From: Pseudomonadota bacterium
Lineage (GTDB): Bacteria; Pseudomonadota; Gammaproteobacteria; Burkholderiales; Burkholderiaceae_C
Direction of reading: 5' to 3'
Length of the DNA: 63,122 nucleotides
NCBI GenBank assembly: GCA_021815805.1
Contig: JAKAZQ010000012.1
Location: 1 to 63,122 of the forward strand
The notes below the pieces were generated by a model. That model saw only the letters and a program-made list of their open reading frames with translations. It was not told the origin of the DNA and made no database searches. Positions 28,967 to 38,717 of this stretch are shown piece by piece. The stretch's first letter is position 1. Each line of letters starts with the position of its first letter. Position numbers and translations under genes: made by a program.

Positions 28967-30880
28967 TCAGGCATTCGCCGCCTCACGCCCGTCGCCGGCC
29001 TTGCCGGCCAGCATGGCGCCGAAGCGCGCGCGGATGCTGCGCAGCAGGCCGGCCGCGTCGAGCCCGACCGAAGCGGTGACCTGGGCTGGATCGCCGTGTT
29101 CCAGCCAGGCATCGGGCAGCCCGAGGTTGAGCACCGGGATCTGCCATCCGAGGCGCTGCAGTTCCTCCAGGCAGGCGCAGCCGGCACCCCCCTGCACGGC
29201 TGCCTCCTCGAGCGTCACCAGCGCGTCGTGGTCCGCCGCGATGCGTTGCAGCATGTCGGCGTCCAGCGGCTTGATGAACCGCATGTCGACCACCGTGGCG
29301 TCGATTTCCTCGGCCGCCTTCAGCGCGGTGTGCAGCAGCGGGCCGAACGCCAGGATGGCGAGCCGGCGCCCGGCCGGCGCGCGCCCCTGGCGGCGCAGTT
29401 GCGCACGTCCCACCGGCAGCGTCGACAGATCGGCGCGATCGATCGCGGCACCGATGCCGGCGCCGCGCGGGTAACGCACCGCGCTCGGTCCGTCCAGCGC
29501 GAACGCCGTGCTCAGCATGCGCCGACACTCGCTCTCGTCGCTGGGCGCCATCAGCACCATGTCGGGGACGCAGCGCAGCGCGGCGATGTCGAAGGCGCCG
29601 GTGTGCGTCGCGCCGTCGGCGCCGACGATGCCGGCGCGATCGATCGCGAACACCACCGGCAGCTTCTGCAGCGCCACGTCGTGGATCAACTGGTCGTAGG
29701 CGCGCTGCAGGAAGGTCGAGTAGATCGCGACCACCGGCTTGAGCCCCTCGCAGGCCAGCCCCGCGGCGAAGGTCACGGCATGCTGCTCGGCGATGCCGAC
29801 GTCGAAATAGCGCTGCGGGAAACGCGCCGCGTACTCCACCATGCCGGAGCCTTCGCACATCGCCGGCGTGACGGCCATGAGCCGCGCATCGGCCTGCGCC
29901 ATGTCGCACAGCCAGTTCCCGAACACCTGGGCGAAGGTCGGACGCGGCGCCACCGCCGGCGGCTTCACGCCGACCTCGGGGTCGAAGCGGCCGGGGCCGT
30001 GGTAGGTGATCGGGTCGGCCTCGGCCAGCTTGTAGCCGTGGCCCTTGCGCGTGACCACGTGCAGCAGGCGCGGCCCGCTGCGCTCGCGCAGATTGTGCAG
30101 GGTCGGCACGAGCGCGTGCAGGTCGTGGCCGTCGATCGGGCCGAAATAATCGATGCCGAACTCCTCGAACAGCGTGCCGGGCGCGACCAGGCCCTTGGCC
30201 TGCTCCTCCAGCCTGCGCGCCAGCGCCAGCAGCGGCGGCGGCGCCGCCTTCAGCACCTGGCGCGCGGCGTCGCGCGCGCTGGCGTAGAAGCGCCCCGACA
30301 GCAGGCGCGCCAGGTAGCGGTTGAGCGCACCCACCGGCGCCGAGATCGACATGTCGTTGTCGTTGAGCACGATCAGCAGATCGGCCTCGGGATGCACGCC
30401 GACGTTGTTCAGTGCCTCGAAGGCCATGCCTCCGGTCATCGCTCCGTCGCCGATCACCGACACGACCTTGCGTCGCTCGCCCTTCGCGCGCGACGCCAGC
30501 GCCAGCCCGAGCCCGGCCGAGATCGACGTTGACGAGTGCGCCGTGCCGAAGGTGTCGTAGGCGGACTCGTCGCGCCGCGGAAACCCCGAGATGCCGCCCC
30601 ACTGGCGCAGCCCCGCCATGCGCTCGCGCCGCCCGGTGAGGATCTTGTGGGCGTAGGTCTGATGGCCGACGTCCCAGACCAGGCGGTCGTGCGGGGTTTC
30701 GAACACGTAGTGCAGCGCCAGGGTCAGCTCGACCGTGCCGAGATTCGACGACAGATGGCCGCCGGTGCGCGCCACCGTGTGCAGCAGGAACTCGCGCAGC
30801 TCGCGCGCCAGGGCCGGCAACTGCTCGGGCGCCAGGCGCCGCAGTTCGCTCGGGTCCTCGATGCTTTGCAACAGACTCAT
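28967..30880 (-). CDS. dxs: 1-deoxy-D-xylulose-5-phosphate synthase
   Basis: Thiamine-dependent first enzyme of the non-mevalonate isoprenoid pathway, condensing pyruvate and glyceraldehyde 3-phosphate. 637 residues. Seen in order: [38 protein letters not shown], the TPP motif [28 protein letters not shown], and transketolase-domain [17 protein letters not shown] with the catalytic Glu. The ATG at 30880 was chosen; no strong ribosome-binding site. It ends the xseB-ispA-dxs cluster. Confidence 0.97.
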   Translation of the reverse strand: MSLLQSIEDPSELRRLAPEQLPALARELREFLLHTVARTGGHLSSNLGTVELTLALHYVFETPHDRLVWDVGHQTYAHKILTGRRERMAGLRQWGGISGFPRRDESAYDTFGTAHSSTSISAGLGLALASRAKGERRKVVSVIGDGAMTGGMAFEALNNVGVHPEADLLIVLNDNDMSISAPVGALNRYLARLLSGRFYASARDAARQVLKAAPPPLLALARRLEEQAKGLVAPGTLFEEFGIDYFGPIDGHDLHALVPTLHNLRERSGPRLLHVVTRKGHGYKLAEADPITYHGPGRFDPEVGVKPPAVAPRPTFAQVFGNWLCDMAQADARLMAVTPAMCEGSGMVEYAARFPQRYFDVGIAEQHAVTFAAGLACEGLKPVVAIYSTFLQRAYDQLIHDVALQKLPVVFAIDRAGIVGADGATHTGAFDIAALRCVPDMVLMAPSDESECRRMLSTAFALDGPSAVRYPRGAGIGAAIDRADLSTLPVGRAQLRRQGRAPAGRRLAILAFGPLLHTALKAAEEIDATVVDMRFIKPLDADMLQRIAADHDALVTLEEAAVQGGAGCACLEELQRLGWQIPVLNLGLPDAWLEHGDPAQVTASVGLDAAGLLRSIRARFGAMLAGKAGDGREAANA

Positions 30881-30980
30881 GACTCTGCCCCCGTGGCCGG
30901 GCGTGCGCGCGCGGCGCAGCCCGGAACAAACCGCGCGACGCGGCGCGCGCGATCCGCGCAGGCCGGTGCGTCGCGCATGC

Positions 30981-31949
30981 TCAATGACTCCTCGCGACCA
31001 TGCGACGGGCCAGTTCGGCCAGGTTCGCGCTGCACCGGCGCGCCGGCGCCGGCAGGCGTCGCAGCGCGCCCAGCGCCTGCGCCAGCAGTTGCCGCGCCTG
31101 TGCGCGCGCCGGCTCGAGCCCGAGCAGGCCGACGAAGGTCGCCTTGCCCTGCTCGGCATCCTTGCCCGCGGTCTTGCCCAGCGTGGCGGAGTCGGCGCTG
31201 GCGTCGAGCACGTCGTCGACCACCTGGAACGCCAGGCCGACGCAGTCGGCGTACTCGCGCAAGGCCGGCTCGGCCTGCGCGGCCAGCCCGGCGTCGCGTT
31301 CGGCGGCGCACGCCAGGCCCATCAGCACGGCGGCGCGCAGCAGCGCGCCGGTCTTGCGCGCATGCATGTCGCGCAGGCTGGCGAGATCGAGACGGCGCCC
31401 GGTGGCGTGCAGATCGAGCGCCTGACCGCCCGCCATGCCGCAGGCTCCGGCCGCCGTCGCCAGCAAGCCGCACAGGCGCGCCTGCAGCGCCGGCGCCAGC
31501 GCCGGGTCGCCGGTCAGCACCTCGAAGGCGCGGGTCTGCAGCGCATCGCCGGCGAGCAGCGCCATGGCCTCGCCGAAACGCACATGCACGGTCGGCAGGC
31601 CGCGCCGCAGCACGTCGTTGTCCATGCACGGCAGGTCATCGTGCACCAGCGAATAGGCATGCACCAGCTCGACCGCGCAGGCCGCGGTGTCGAGCGCGGC
31701 AGGGTCGGCGCCCAGGCATTCGCCGGTGGCCCAGACGAGCAGCGGACGCACGCGCTTGCCGCCGAGCGCCGCGGCGTAGTGCATGGCTTCGCCAAGCGGG
31801 GTGCCGGGGGCGAGCTGCGCGTCCACGTGGCGCTCGAGCAGGGCGCGCACGCGCTGCGCGCGCGCCGCCGCCCAGGCGTCGAAGCCGGAGCCGGCGAGCG
31901 GCGCGGCGGCGCCCGTGCGATCAGTCGCCGCCGACGCGCTCGGACACAT
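30981..31949 (-). CDS. ispA: Polyprenyl (farnesyl) diphosphate synthase
   Basis: Chain-elongating prenyltransferase making geranyl/farnesyl diphosphate. Both Asp-rich motifs are present: first [11 protein letters not shown], second [24 protein letters not shown] is the isopentenyl-diphosphate-binding region. The best start is the ATG at 31949, inside the last codons of xseB in another frame (29-nt overlap), giving 322 residues, slightly longer than usual. Likely cotranscribed with xseB and dxs. Confidence 0.94.
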   Translation of the reverse strand: MCPSASAATDRTGAAAPLAGSGFDAWAAARAQRVRALLERHVDAQLAPGTPLGEAMHYAAALGGKRVRPLLVWATGECLGADPAALDTAACAVELVHAYSLVHDDLPCMDNDVLRRGLPTVHVRFGEAMALLAGDALQTRAFEVLTGDPALAPALQARLCGLLATAAGACGMAGGQALDLHATGRRLDLASLRDMHARKTGALLRAAVLMGLACAAERDAGLAAQAEPALREYADCVGLAFQVVDDVLDASADSATLGKTAGKDAEQGKATFVGLLGLEPARAQARQLLAQALGALRRLPAPARRCSANLAELARRMVARSH

Positions 31950-32178
31950 AGGGTTGGAGTTCACCACCGTCCAGGATCTGCACCTGCTGCTCCACCGCCT
32001 GCAGGCGCTCGCGGCAATAGCGCAGCAGTTCCGTGCCGCGCGCATAGGCCTTCAGCGTGTCGTCCAGGCTCATCTGCCCGGACTCCAGCTGCTGCACCAG
32101 TCGTTCGAGTTCGGCGCAGGCCTGCTCGTAGCTGGCCGGCTGCGAATCGGGCGCCTGCTTGCGCGTGGATGCGTTCAT
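31921..32178 (-). CDS. xseB: Exodeoxyribonuclease VII small subunit
   Basis: Small partner of XseA in the single-strand-specific exonuclease VII. 85 residues, with SYEQACAELERLVQQLESGQ and SLDDTLKAYARGTELLRYCR matching the two-helix family. First gene of the isoprenoid cluster, overlapping ispA. A TAAAAT -10-like box is at 32257-32262 on the minus strand. Confidence 0.95.
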   Translation of the reverse strand: MNASTRKQAPDSQPASYEQACAELERLVQQLESGQMSLDDTLKAYARGTELLRYCRERLQAVEQQVQILDGGELQPYVSERVGGD

Positions 32179-32313
32179 CGAAGGAATTCCGGCGGGCCGG
32201 AGTCGCGCACCGGCCCGTCGCAGGGCGGGCCCGAATGCCGGCTGGTCAAATGCGCGATTTTATCGTTTCAACGGGTATGTGCGCCGGCGCAGCGTGGACG
32301 GCGCGCGGATGCT

Positions 32314-32319
32314 TACAAT
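32314..32319 (+). promoter_or_regulatory. -10 box upstream of the Rieske oxygenase gene
   Basis: TACAAT (5/6 match to consensus) with start expected near 32326, about 40 nt before the ATG. No convincing -35 was found. It faces the xseB promoter region 50 bp away. Confidence 0.45.
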
Positions 32320-32366
32320 GGCGCCTCGCTTACCCATTTGATTTTTCAGGAGATTTCGAGACCATC

Positions 32367-33488
32367 ATGTCGGATTTGAGCCTGCAGAGCGTACATCTGG
32401 CCGCGAGCAAGACCCAACTTTCGGTGGCGTCTTACTTTGATCCCGAGCTGTATGCCAAGGAGAAGCAGCTCATCTTCGATGATGGACCGCGTTATCTCGG
32501 GCACGAGCTTGCCCTGCCCGAGGTCGGCGACTACTACGCGCTGCCGCACGAAGGCGAAGGCCGTGCGCTGGTGCGCTCGGCCGACGGCATCCAGCTGGTG
32601 TCGAACGTGTGCCGGCACCGCCAGGCCGTCATGCTGCGCGGCCGCGGCAAGGCCGGGCGCAACATCGTGTGCCCGCTGCATCGCTGGACCTACGACCTCG
32701 GCGGACGCCTGATCGGCGCTCCGCACTTCGACCACGACCCGTGCCTGCATCTGCAGCGCTACGCCGCGCCGCAAAGCTGGAACGGGCTGCTGTTCGAGCG
32801 CAACGGCTTCGACGTCGCACAGGCGCTGGCCGGCATGAGCCACGCCGCCGACCTGGATTTCAGCGGCTACGTGCTCGACCACGTCGAGCACCACGTGTGC
32901 GAGTACAACTGGAAGACCTTCATCGAGGTCTACCTCGAGGACTACCACGTCGCGCCGTTCCACCCGGGCCTCGGCCGCTTCGTCACCTGCGACGATCTGC
33001 GCTGGCAGTTCGGCACCCATTTCAGCGTGCAGACGGTGGGGGTGAACAACGGCCTGGCGCGCTCGGGCAGCGAGGTGTACAGGCGCTGGCACGAGGAACT
33101 GCTGAAGTTCCGCCAGGGCGTTGCGCCCGAGCACGGCGCGATCTGGCTCACGCTGTATCCGAACGTGATGGTCGAGTGGTATCCGCACGTGCTGGTGGTG
33201 TCGGTGCTCTACCCGCAGGGTCCGCAGCGCACGCTCAACGTCGTGGAGTTCTACTACCCCGAGGAGATCGCCGCCTTCGAGCGCGAGTTCATCGAGGCCG
33301 AGCGCGCGGCGTACATGGAGACCTGCGTCGAGGACGATGAAATCGCGCTGCGCATGGACACCGGCCGCCTGGCGCTGCTGCAGCGCGGCGACGACGAGCG
33401 CGGCCCCTACCAGTCGCCGATGGAGGACGGCATGCAGCACTTCCACCAGTGGTGGCGTGCGCGCATGCAGTTGCCCGAAGTCGACTGA
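32367..33488 (+). CDS. Rieske non-heme iron oxygenase, alpha-subunit type, 373 aa
   Basis: Oxygenase component of an aromatic-ring-hydroxylating type enzyme. The Rieske [2Fe-2S] ligands are C82-x-H84 and C102-x-x-H105, 17 residues apart (CRH and CPLH). The mononuclear iron site is E190-x2-H193-x4-H198 (EDYHVAPFH), with a distal Asp in VEDDEIALR. Substrate cannot be read; the scaffold resembles phenylpropionate/choline-monooxygenase-like COG4638 proteins. No ferredoxin, reductase or beta subunit is nearby. AGGAGA lies 14 nt before the ATG, a little far for a ribosome-binding site. Confidence 0.9.
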   Translation: MSDLSLQSVHLAASKTQLSVASYFDPELYAKEKQLIFDDGPRYLGHELALPEVGDYYALPHEGEGRALVRSADGIQLVSNVCRHRQAVMLRGRGKAGRNIVCPLHRWTYDLGGRLIGAPHFDHDPCLHLQRYAAPQSWNGLLFERNGFDVAQALAGMSHAADLDFSGYVLDHVEHHVCEYNWKTFIEVYLEDYHVAPFHPGLGRFVTCDDLRWQFGTHFSVQTVGVNNGLARSGSEVYRRWHEELLKFRQGVAPEHGAIWLTLYPNVMVEWYPHVLVVSVLYPQGPQRTLNVVEFYYPEEIAAFEREFIEAERAAYMETCVEDDEIALRMDTGRLALLQRGDDERGPYQSPMEDGMQHFHQWWRARMQLPEVD

Positions 33489-33571
33489 TCCGCGGCGTCC
33501 GAGCCCGCGGGCGTGGCATGGCCGCGCCCCGGGCAAGGCGGTGCGCCCGCGCCGCGGCGGCGGCGCGCCCG

Positions 33572-33613
33572 CCTCGTCCGTACCGCCTCGTCCGTACCGC
33601 CCCGTCCGTACCG
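33572..33613. repeat. 14-bp tandem repeat, three units
   Basis: CCTCGTCCGTACCG twice, then CCCCGTCCGTACCG, in the 187-bp gap between the Rieske oxygenase and the rhodanese gene. Each unit contains GTAC. Confidence 0.85.
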
Positions 33614-33675
33614 CCCCACCACCTCCCCTGCCGCCGGCGACGCGCGCGCCGCCGGCAACCACCGAGCCTCCTGAC

Positions 33676-34554
33676 ATGCCTGCCGGATCCACGAGCTTCC
33701 CCGCGAACCTGATCGATGCCGAGCAACTGCGAGCCAGGCTCGACACCGTGCTGCTGGTCGACTGCAGCCACGACCTCGCCGACCCCGGCGCCGGGTTGCG
33801 CGCGTTCCACGAGGGGCACATTCCCGGCGCCGTGCACCTGCACCTCGACCACGACCTGTCGGACGCGCCGGGCGGCGGTCGCGGCCGCCACCCGCTGCCG
33901 CAGCGCGCTGCGCTGGCGGCGCGCCTGCGCGCCGTCGGCCTGCGCCAGGGCCAACCGGTGGTCGCCTACGACCGCAATTTCTCGCCGTACGCGGCACGCC
34001 TGTGGTGGCTGCTGCGCTGGCTCGGCGCCTCCGAGGTCGCGGTGCTGGACGGCGGCTGGCAGGCATGGCTGGACAGCGGCGGCGGCGCCGAGAGCGGCGC
34101 CGCGCGAGCGCGCGCTGCCGGCGACTTCCAGGCCGTCGCGGGCCCCGCGATGCCGACCATCGAGGTCGACGAACTGCTGCAGGAGGTGCTGCGCGAGCCG
34201 CGCCGCCGCCTGGTCGTCGACGCGCGCTCGCGCGAGCGCTATGCCGGCGACGGCGAGACCCTGGATCCGGTGGGCGGCCACATTCCCGGCGCAGTGTGCC
34301 GGTTTTTCCGCGACAACCTGCAAGCCGACGGCCGCTTTCGCGCACCGGCGCAGCTGCGCGAGCAGTGGTCGGCGGTACTCGACGGCTGCGCGCCCGAACA
34401 GGTGGTGAGCCAGTGCGGCTCGGGGGTCACCGCGTGCCACAACCTGCTGGCGCTGGAACTGGCGGGACTGCACGGCGCACGCCTGTACCCCGGCTCCTGG
34501 AGCCAGTGGTGCTCCGATCCGGCGCGCCCGGTGGCTCGCGGCCCGCGCCCCTGA
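33676..34554 (+). CDS. sseA: Sulfurtransferase, tandem rhodanese (SseA-like)
   Basis: Two rhodanese domains in 292 residues. The first (about 12-135) has FHEGHIPGAVHLHLDHDLSD and VVAYDRNFSPYAARLWW, where the loop Cys is replaced, so it is inactive as usual. The second (about 160-290) has VDARSRERYAGDGETLDP, GGHIPGAVCRFF and the catalytic loop CGSGVTA with Cys about residue 247. The CGSGV-T-A loop is typical of mercaptopyruvate sulfurtransferases. Start taken at the ATG 33676. Confidence 0.92.
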   Translation: MPAGSTSFPANLIDAEQLRARLDTVLLVDCSHDLADPGAGLRAFHEGHIPGAVHLHLDHDLSDAPGGGRGRHPLPQRAALAARLRAVGLRQGQPVVAYDRNFSPYAARLWWLLRWLGASEVAVLDGGWQAWLDSGGGAESGAARARAAGDFQAVAGPAMPTIEVDELLQEVLREPRRRLVVDARSRERYAGDGETLDPVGGHIPGAVCRFFRDNLQADGRFRAPAQLREQWSAVLDGCAPEQVVSQCGSGVTACHNLLALELAGLHGARLYPGSWSQWCSDPARPVARGPRP

Positions 34555-34687
34555 GAGCCGGCGGGCGCCCGGCACGCCACGGATTGTCGTGGTCGCTGGC
34601 AAGGTTGCCACAGATCAACGCGAACGCCTCGACGCGCAGGCAGCATAATGGTCACGCGCCCCTTCGGGCGCGGGAGGCACTCGCACC

Positions 34688-35125
34688 ATGTACAAGAAAA
34701 TCCTGGTTCCGCTGGACGGCTCCGCCATCGCCGCGAAGGCCATTGCTCCAGCAGTCGAGCTTGCGCGGCAGTGCGGCAACATCCCGGTGGTCGGCGCCAC
34801 GGTCACCGACCCCTACCCCTACGCCGGGCTCGCCGATGCCGTGCCCATCACCGCCGACGAATACCGTGCCACGACGACGCGCTCGGCCGACTCCGCGCTG
34901 CAGCCGCTGGTCGACGCCTGCGCGGCGGTCGGCCTGAGCTGCGAATGCGCGGTCTCCGAGGATCCGCATCCGTGGAAGGCGCTGCTCGAGATCGCCGAGG
35001 CGAAGGGCTGCGACCTGGTGGTGATGGCCTCGCACGGCCGCCGCGGCGTGCAGGCCGTGCTGCTGGGAAGCGAAACGCAGAAGCTGCTGACCCACTCCAC
35101 GCTGCCGGTGCTGGTGGTGCGCTGA
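34688..35125 (+). CDS. Universal stress protein (UspA family), copy 1
   Basis: 145 residues in one Usp domain. N-terminal strand KKILVPLDGS, and the ATP-binding signature G-x2-G-x9-G(S/T) variant in MASHGRRGVQAVLLGSETQK followed by LLTHSTLPVLVVR. Usp proteins bind ATP/AMP and accumulate under stress; no specific role is evident. GGGAGG precedes the ATG, and a CATAAT -10-like box is at 34644-34649. It is followed by a diverged paralogue at 62 nt. Confidence 0.93.
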   Translation: MYKKILVPLDGSAIAAKAIAPAVELARQCGNIPVVGATVTDPYPYAGLADAVPITADEYRATTTRSADSALQPLVDACAAVGLSCECAVSEDPHPWKALLEIAEAKGCDLVVMASHGRRGVQAVLLGSETQKLLTHSTLPVLVVR

Positions 35126-35187
35126 CACACGCTGCCCGCGCACGACGCGCGGCCTGATTTGAGCCAACACAAACGGAGAATCGCATC

Positions 35188-35622
35188 ATGTTCAAGCACA
35201 TCCTGATTCCCACCGACGGCTCCGAATTCGCGCAGCGCGCGGTTCCCGTGGCGCTGGAGCAGGCGCGGATCAACGGCGCGCGCGTGCTCGCGGTCTCGGT
35301 GATCGACCTCTACCCCTACATCGGCGCCATCGAGGTCATGCCCACCGGCATCGAAGGCTGGCAGGAGGCCATTCGCGCCCAGGCCGAGGCTGCCGTGCAG
35401 GCGGTGGCCGACGCCGCGAGCGCAGCCGGCGTGCCGTGCAGCACCGCCGTGCAGGAGGACACCCTGGCGTGGCGCGGGATGCTGGCGGTGGCCGAGCGGG
35501 AGCACATCGACCTCATCGTCATGTCGTCCCACGGCCGCGGCGGCCTGACCTCGGCGCTGCTCGGCAGCCAGACCGCGCGCGTGCTGTCGCACACCAAGAT
35601 TCCCGTGCTGGTCGTGAGGTAG
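35188..35622 (+). CDS. Universal stress protein (UspA family), copy 2
   Basis: 144 residues, same fold as its neighbour: KHILIPTDGSEFAQRAVPVA at the N-terminus and MSSHGRGGLTSALLGSQTAR with the nucleotide-binding Gly residues, ending LSHTKIPVLVVR. It shares the DxYPY motif in the second strand with copy 1, indicating tandem duplication, but much of the rest has diverged. Ribosome-binding site ACGGAGAA. Probably cotranscribed with copy 1. Confidence 0.93.
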   Translation: MFKHILIPTDGSEFAQRAVPVALEQARINGARVLAVSVIDLYPYIGAIEVMPTGIEGWQEAIRAQAEAAVQAVADAASAAGVPCSTAVQEDTLAWRGMLAVAEREHIDLIVMSSHGRGGLTSALLGSQTARVLSHTKIPVLVVR

Positions 35623-35717
35623 CCACCGCGGCCCCCGGGCCGCGACCGCCACCTGCGCACCCCCGCGCCTGCGGCGCCACCGCCCGCAGGCGCCGGCGTC
35701 GCGCCGTGCCCGGCGCC

Positions 35718-35815
35718 CCTGCCCAAGGGCCCTGCCCAAGGGCCCTGCCTAGGGTCCCTGCCTGAGGTCCCAGCCTGAAGCCCCCGCGCGACAGCCCCGC
35801 CCGACAGCCCCCCTC
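35718..35815. repeat. Degenerate 13-14-bp tandem repeat
   Basis: Units start as CCTGCCCAAGGGC (twice) and decay through CTGCCTAGGGTCC, CTGCCTGAGGTCC and CAGCCTGAAGCCC to CCGCCCGACAGCC. The gradient of decay suggests slippage-driven expansion. It fills much of the 317-bp space between the second usp gene and polA; no gene is seen there. Confidence 0.7.
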
Positions 35816-35877
35816 CCACCGCGCCGCATCCCGCTGCCATGAGCCGATCCGCCGCAGGGCCGGCCCAAGGCAGCAGG

Positions 35878-35929
35878 CTCCCCCCTCGGGGGGAGGGATA
35901 GCGGGCCGCCCCCCTGTCCTTCGGGGGGC
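35878..35929 (-). terminator. Two GC hairpins downstream of polA
   Basis: Read from polA: first GCCCCCC-N8-GGGGGGC (35908-35929), starting 11 nt after the stop codon, then CTCCCC-N6-GGGGAG (35878-35895). They lie where a polA terminator is expected and could also end the convergent usp transcript. Neither is followed by a clean T-tract. Confidence 0.55.
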
Positions 35930-35939
35930 AACCCCCGCT

Positions 35940-38711
35940 TCAATGCGCCGCTTCCCAGTTGGGTCCGACGCCGAGTTCGGCGATCAGCGGCACCGAAAGC
36001 TGCGCGACGCCGGCCATCAGCGCCGGCACCTGCTGGCGCACCCAGTCGACCTCGGCATCCGGCACCTCGAGCACCAGTTCGTCGTGCACCTGCATGACCA
36101 TGCGCGTGCGCAGGCCCTCGCGCAGCAGCGCCTGCTCGACCGCCAGCATCGCCATCTTGATCAGGTCCGCCGCCGTGCCCTGCATCGGGGCATTGATGGC
36201 CGCGCGCTGCGCGGCGGCGCGACGCGGCCCGTTCGGGGAATGGATTTCGGGCAGCCACAGCCGGCGACCGAACACGGTGCGCACGAAGCCCTGGCTTTTC
36301 GCCTGCTCGCGGGTGCGCTCCATGTAGGCCGCGACCCCGGGATAGCGCGCGAAATAGCGCCCGATGTAGACCTGCGCGGCGTCACGCTCGAGTCCCAGGT
36401 TGCGCGCCAGGCCGAACGCGCTCATGCCGTAGATCAGGCCGAAGTTGATCACCTTGGCCATGCGCCGCTGGTCGTTGCTGATCTCGGCGGGCGACACGCC
36501 GAAGATCTCCGCCGCGGTGGCGCGGTGGATGTCCTCGCCGGCGGCGAACGCGCGCAGCAAGCCCTCGTCCTGCGACAGGTGCGCCATGATGCGCAATTCG
36601 ATCTGCGAGTAGTCGCTCGACGCGATGCAACAACCCGGCGGCGCGATGAAGGCCTCTCGGATGCGCCGTCCCTCGGTGGTGCGCACCGGGATGTTCTGCA
36701 GGTTCGGCTCGTTGGAGGCCAGGCGCCCGGTCACCGCCACCGCCTGCGCGTAGTTGGTGTGCACGCGTCCGCTGTGCGCGTCGACCATCTGCGGCAGCTT
36801 TTCCGTGTAGGTGCTGCGCAACTTGGACAAGCCGCGGTGCTCCAGGATCACACGCGGCAGCGGGTAGTCCTCGGCCAGTTTTTCCAGCACTTCCTCGTCG
36901 GTCGAGGCGGCGCCGCCGCTGGTCTTTTTCTGCACCGGCAACTGCAGGCGCCCGAACAGCACCTCGCCGATCTGGCGCGGACTGCCGAGGTTGAACGGGC
37001 CGCCGGCGAGTTCGAAGGCGCGCTGCTCGAGCTCGCGCAGGCGAAGCCCGATCTGCCCGCTTTGCGCGCGCAATGCCGGCGCGTCGATCAGCACGCCGAC
37101 CCGCTCCATGCGTTGCAGCACCTCGCTGACCTGCATTTCCAACGCGTAAATACGCGCCAGCCCTTGGTCGGCCTCGATGTGCGGCCAGAGCCTGAGATGC
37201 ACCTGCAGGCACAGATCGGCGTCCTCGCCGCTGTAGCGCGTGGCCAGTTCGAGGTCGACCTGGTCGAAGGTGATCGCCTTGGCGCCCTTGCCGCACACCT
37301 GCTGATAGCTCAGCGCGTCGTCGCGCCCGAGGTGGCGCTGCACCAGGCTGTCCAGCGCATGCGGCTTGTGCGCCTCGAGCACGTAGCTCTGCAGCAGGGT
37401 GTCGTGCAGGTAGCCGCGCACCTCGACCCCGGCGTTCTGCAGCACATGCCGGTCGTACTTGCTGTTCTGCCCGAGCTTGGCGCGCGCGGCGTCGCCGAAC
37501 CACGGGCGCATCAGGTCCAGCACCTGCTGCATGGGCAGCTGCTCGGGGCAGCCGGGATAGGCATGCGCCAGCGGAATGTAGGCGCCGCGACCGGGCTCGA
37601 CGGCCAGCGAGATGCCGACCAGCCGGGCGTGCATCGGATCCAGCGAGTCGGTCTCGGTGTCCAGCGCCGTCAGTCCGGCCTCGGCGATCCGGCCCAGCCA
37701 GTATTGCAGGCGGTCCAGGCTGAGCACCGTCTCGTACTCGCCGGGCGGCGTCGGGACGCGCAGCGCGTCGCCCGCAGGGACGGCCGCGGGGGGCGGCACG
37801 GCGTCCGGGCCCGGCGACGGCGCGGACGGCAGCTCGTGCAGGAAGCGCCTGAGCCCGTAGCGCGCGAAAAAGGGCGCCAGCGCCTGCCCGTCCTCGTCGC
37901 GCACCCGCAACTCGGTTTCCAGGTCCGAGGCGTGGCCGTCGAGCTCGCAGTCGCTGCGCACGGTGATCAGCTCGCGCGCCCGCGGCAGCCAGTCCAGGCT
38001 GGCGCGCAGGTTGGCTCCGACGGCGCCGCCGATCTCGGCCGCATGCTCGATGATGCCGTCCAGGCTGCCGTATTGCTGCAGCCATTTCACGGCCGTCTTC
38101 GGCCCCACCTTGGGTACTCCCGGAACGTTGTCCGCGGCGTCGCCGACCAGGCACAGGTAGTCGACGATGCGATCCGGCGCGACCCCGAACTTGGCCAGCA
38201 CGCCGGGCGCGTCCAGCACCTCGCTGGTCATGGTGTTGACCAGCGTGACGTGCGCATCGACGAGTTGCGCCAGGTCCTTGTCGCCGGTCGACACCAGGGT
38301 GCGCATGCCGCGCGCGGCGGCGCGCGCGGCGAGCGTGGCGATGACGTCGTCGGCCTCGACGCCGGGCACCACCAGCAGCGGCCACCCGAGCAGGCGCACG
38401 ACCTCCCGGATGGGTTCGATCTGCGCCCGCAGATCCTCCGGCATCGGCGGGCGGTGCGCCTTGTAGTGCTCGAACAGTTCATTGCGGAAATTCGGGCCCT
38501 TGGCGTCGAACACGCAGGCGGCGTGGACAAAACCCTTCTCCGGGGGATAGTCCTGGCGCAGGCGGCGCAACATCGCGGTCATGCCGAACAGCGCGCCGGT
38601 GGGCTCGCCGCCCGGCCCGCGCAGGTCGGGCATGGCGTGGTAGGCACGGTACAGGTAACTGGAGCCGTCGACCAGCAACAGCATGGGCACCACATCGGGG
38701 TCTGGGATCAT
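35940..38711 (-). CDS. polA: DNA polymerase I
   Basis: Repair and Okazaki-fragment processing polymerase, 923 residues from the ATG at 38711. Three domains are intact: 5'-3' exonuclease (LLLVDGSSYLYRAYHAMPDL, VSTGDKDLAQLV, VGPKTAVKWL), 3'-5' proofreading exonuclease with the metal ligands in ALDTETDSLD, and the family A polymerase with motif A SSDYSQIELRI (about 697), motif B RRMAKVINFGLIYG (about 745) and motif C MQVHDELVLEV (about 873). A GATAAT box 6 nt before this ATG supports the start; an internal ATG at 38684 is the alternative. Confidence 0.97.
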   Translation of the reverse strand: MIPDPDVVPMLLLVDGSSYLYRAYHAMPDLRGPGGEPTGALFGMTAMLRRLRQDYPPEKGFVHAACVFDAKGPNFRNELFEHYKAHRPPMPEDLRAQIEPIREVVRLLGWPLLVVPGVEADDVIATLAARAAARGMRTLVSTGDKDLAQLVDAHVTLVNTMTSEVLDAPGVLAKFGVAPDRIVDYLCLVGDAADNVPGVPKVGPKTAVKWLQQYGSLDGIIEHAAEIGGAVGANLRASLDWLPRARELITVRSDCELDGHASDLETELRVRDEDGQALAPFFARYGLRRFLHELPSAPSPGPDAVPPPAAVPAGDALRVPTPPGEYETVLSLDRLQYWLGRIAEAGLTALDTETDSLDPMHARLVGISLAVEPGRGAYIPLAHAYPGCPEQLPMQQVLDLMRPWFGDAARAKLGQNSKYDRHVLQNAGVEVRGYLHDTLLQSYVLEAHKPHALDSLVQRHLGRDDALSYQQVCGKGAKAITFDQVDLELATRYSGEDADLCLQVHLRLWPHIEADQGLARIYALEMQVSEVLQRMERVGVLIDAPALRAQSGQIGLRLRELEQRAFELAGGPFNLGSPRQIGEVLFGRLQLPVQKKTSGGAASTDEEVLEKLAEDYPLPRVILEHRGLSKLRSTYTEKLPQMVDAHSGRVHTNYAQAVAVTGRLASNEPNLQNIPVRTTEGRRIREAFIAPPGCCIASSDYSQIELRIMAHLSQDEGLLRAFAAGEDIHRATAAEIFGVSPAEISNDQRRMAKVINFGLIYGMSAFGLARNLGLERDAAQVYIGRYFARYPGVAAYMERTREQAKSQGFVRTVFGRRLWLPEIHSPNGPRRAAAQRAAINAPMQGTAADLIKMAMLAVEQALLREGLRTRMVMQVHDELVLEVPDAEVDWVRQQVPALMAGVAQLSVPLIAELGVGPNWEAAH

Positions 38712-38717
38712 GCCCGG

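Noticed and set aside
30735..32366. Long N-terminal extension of the Rieske oxygenase
   Set aside because: The upstream part is antisense to ispA and xseB; the first strand of the oxygenase begins shortly after the ATG at 32367.
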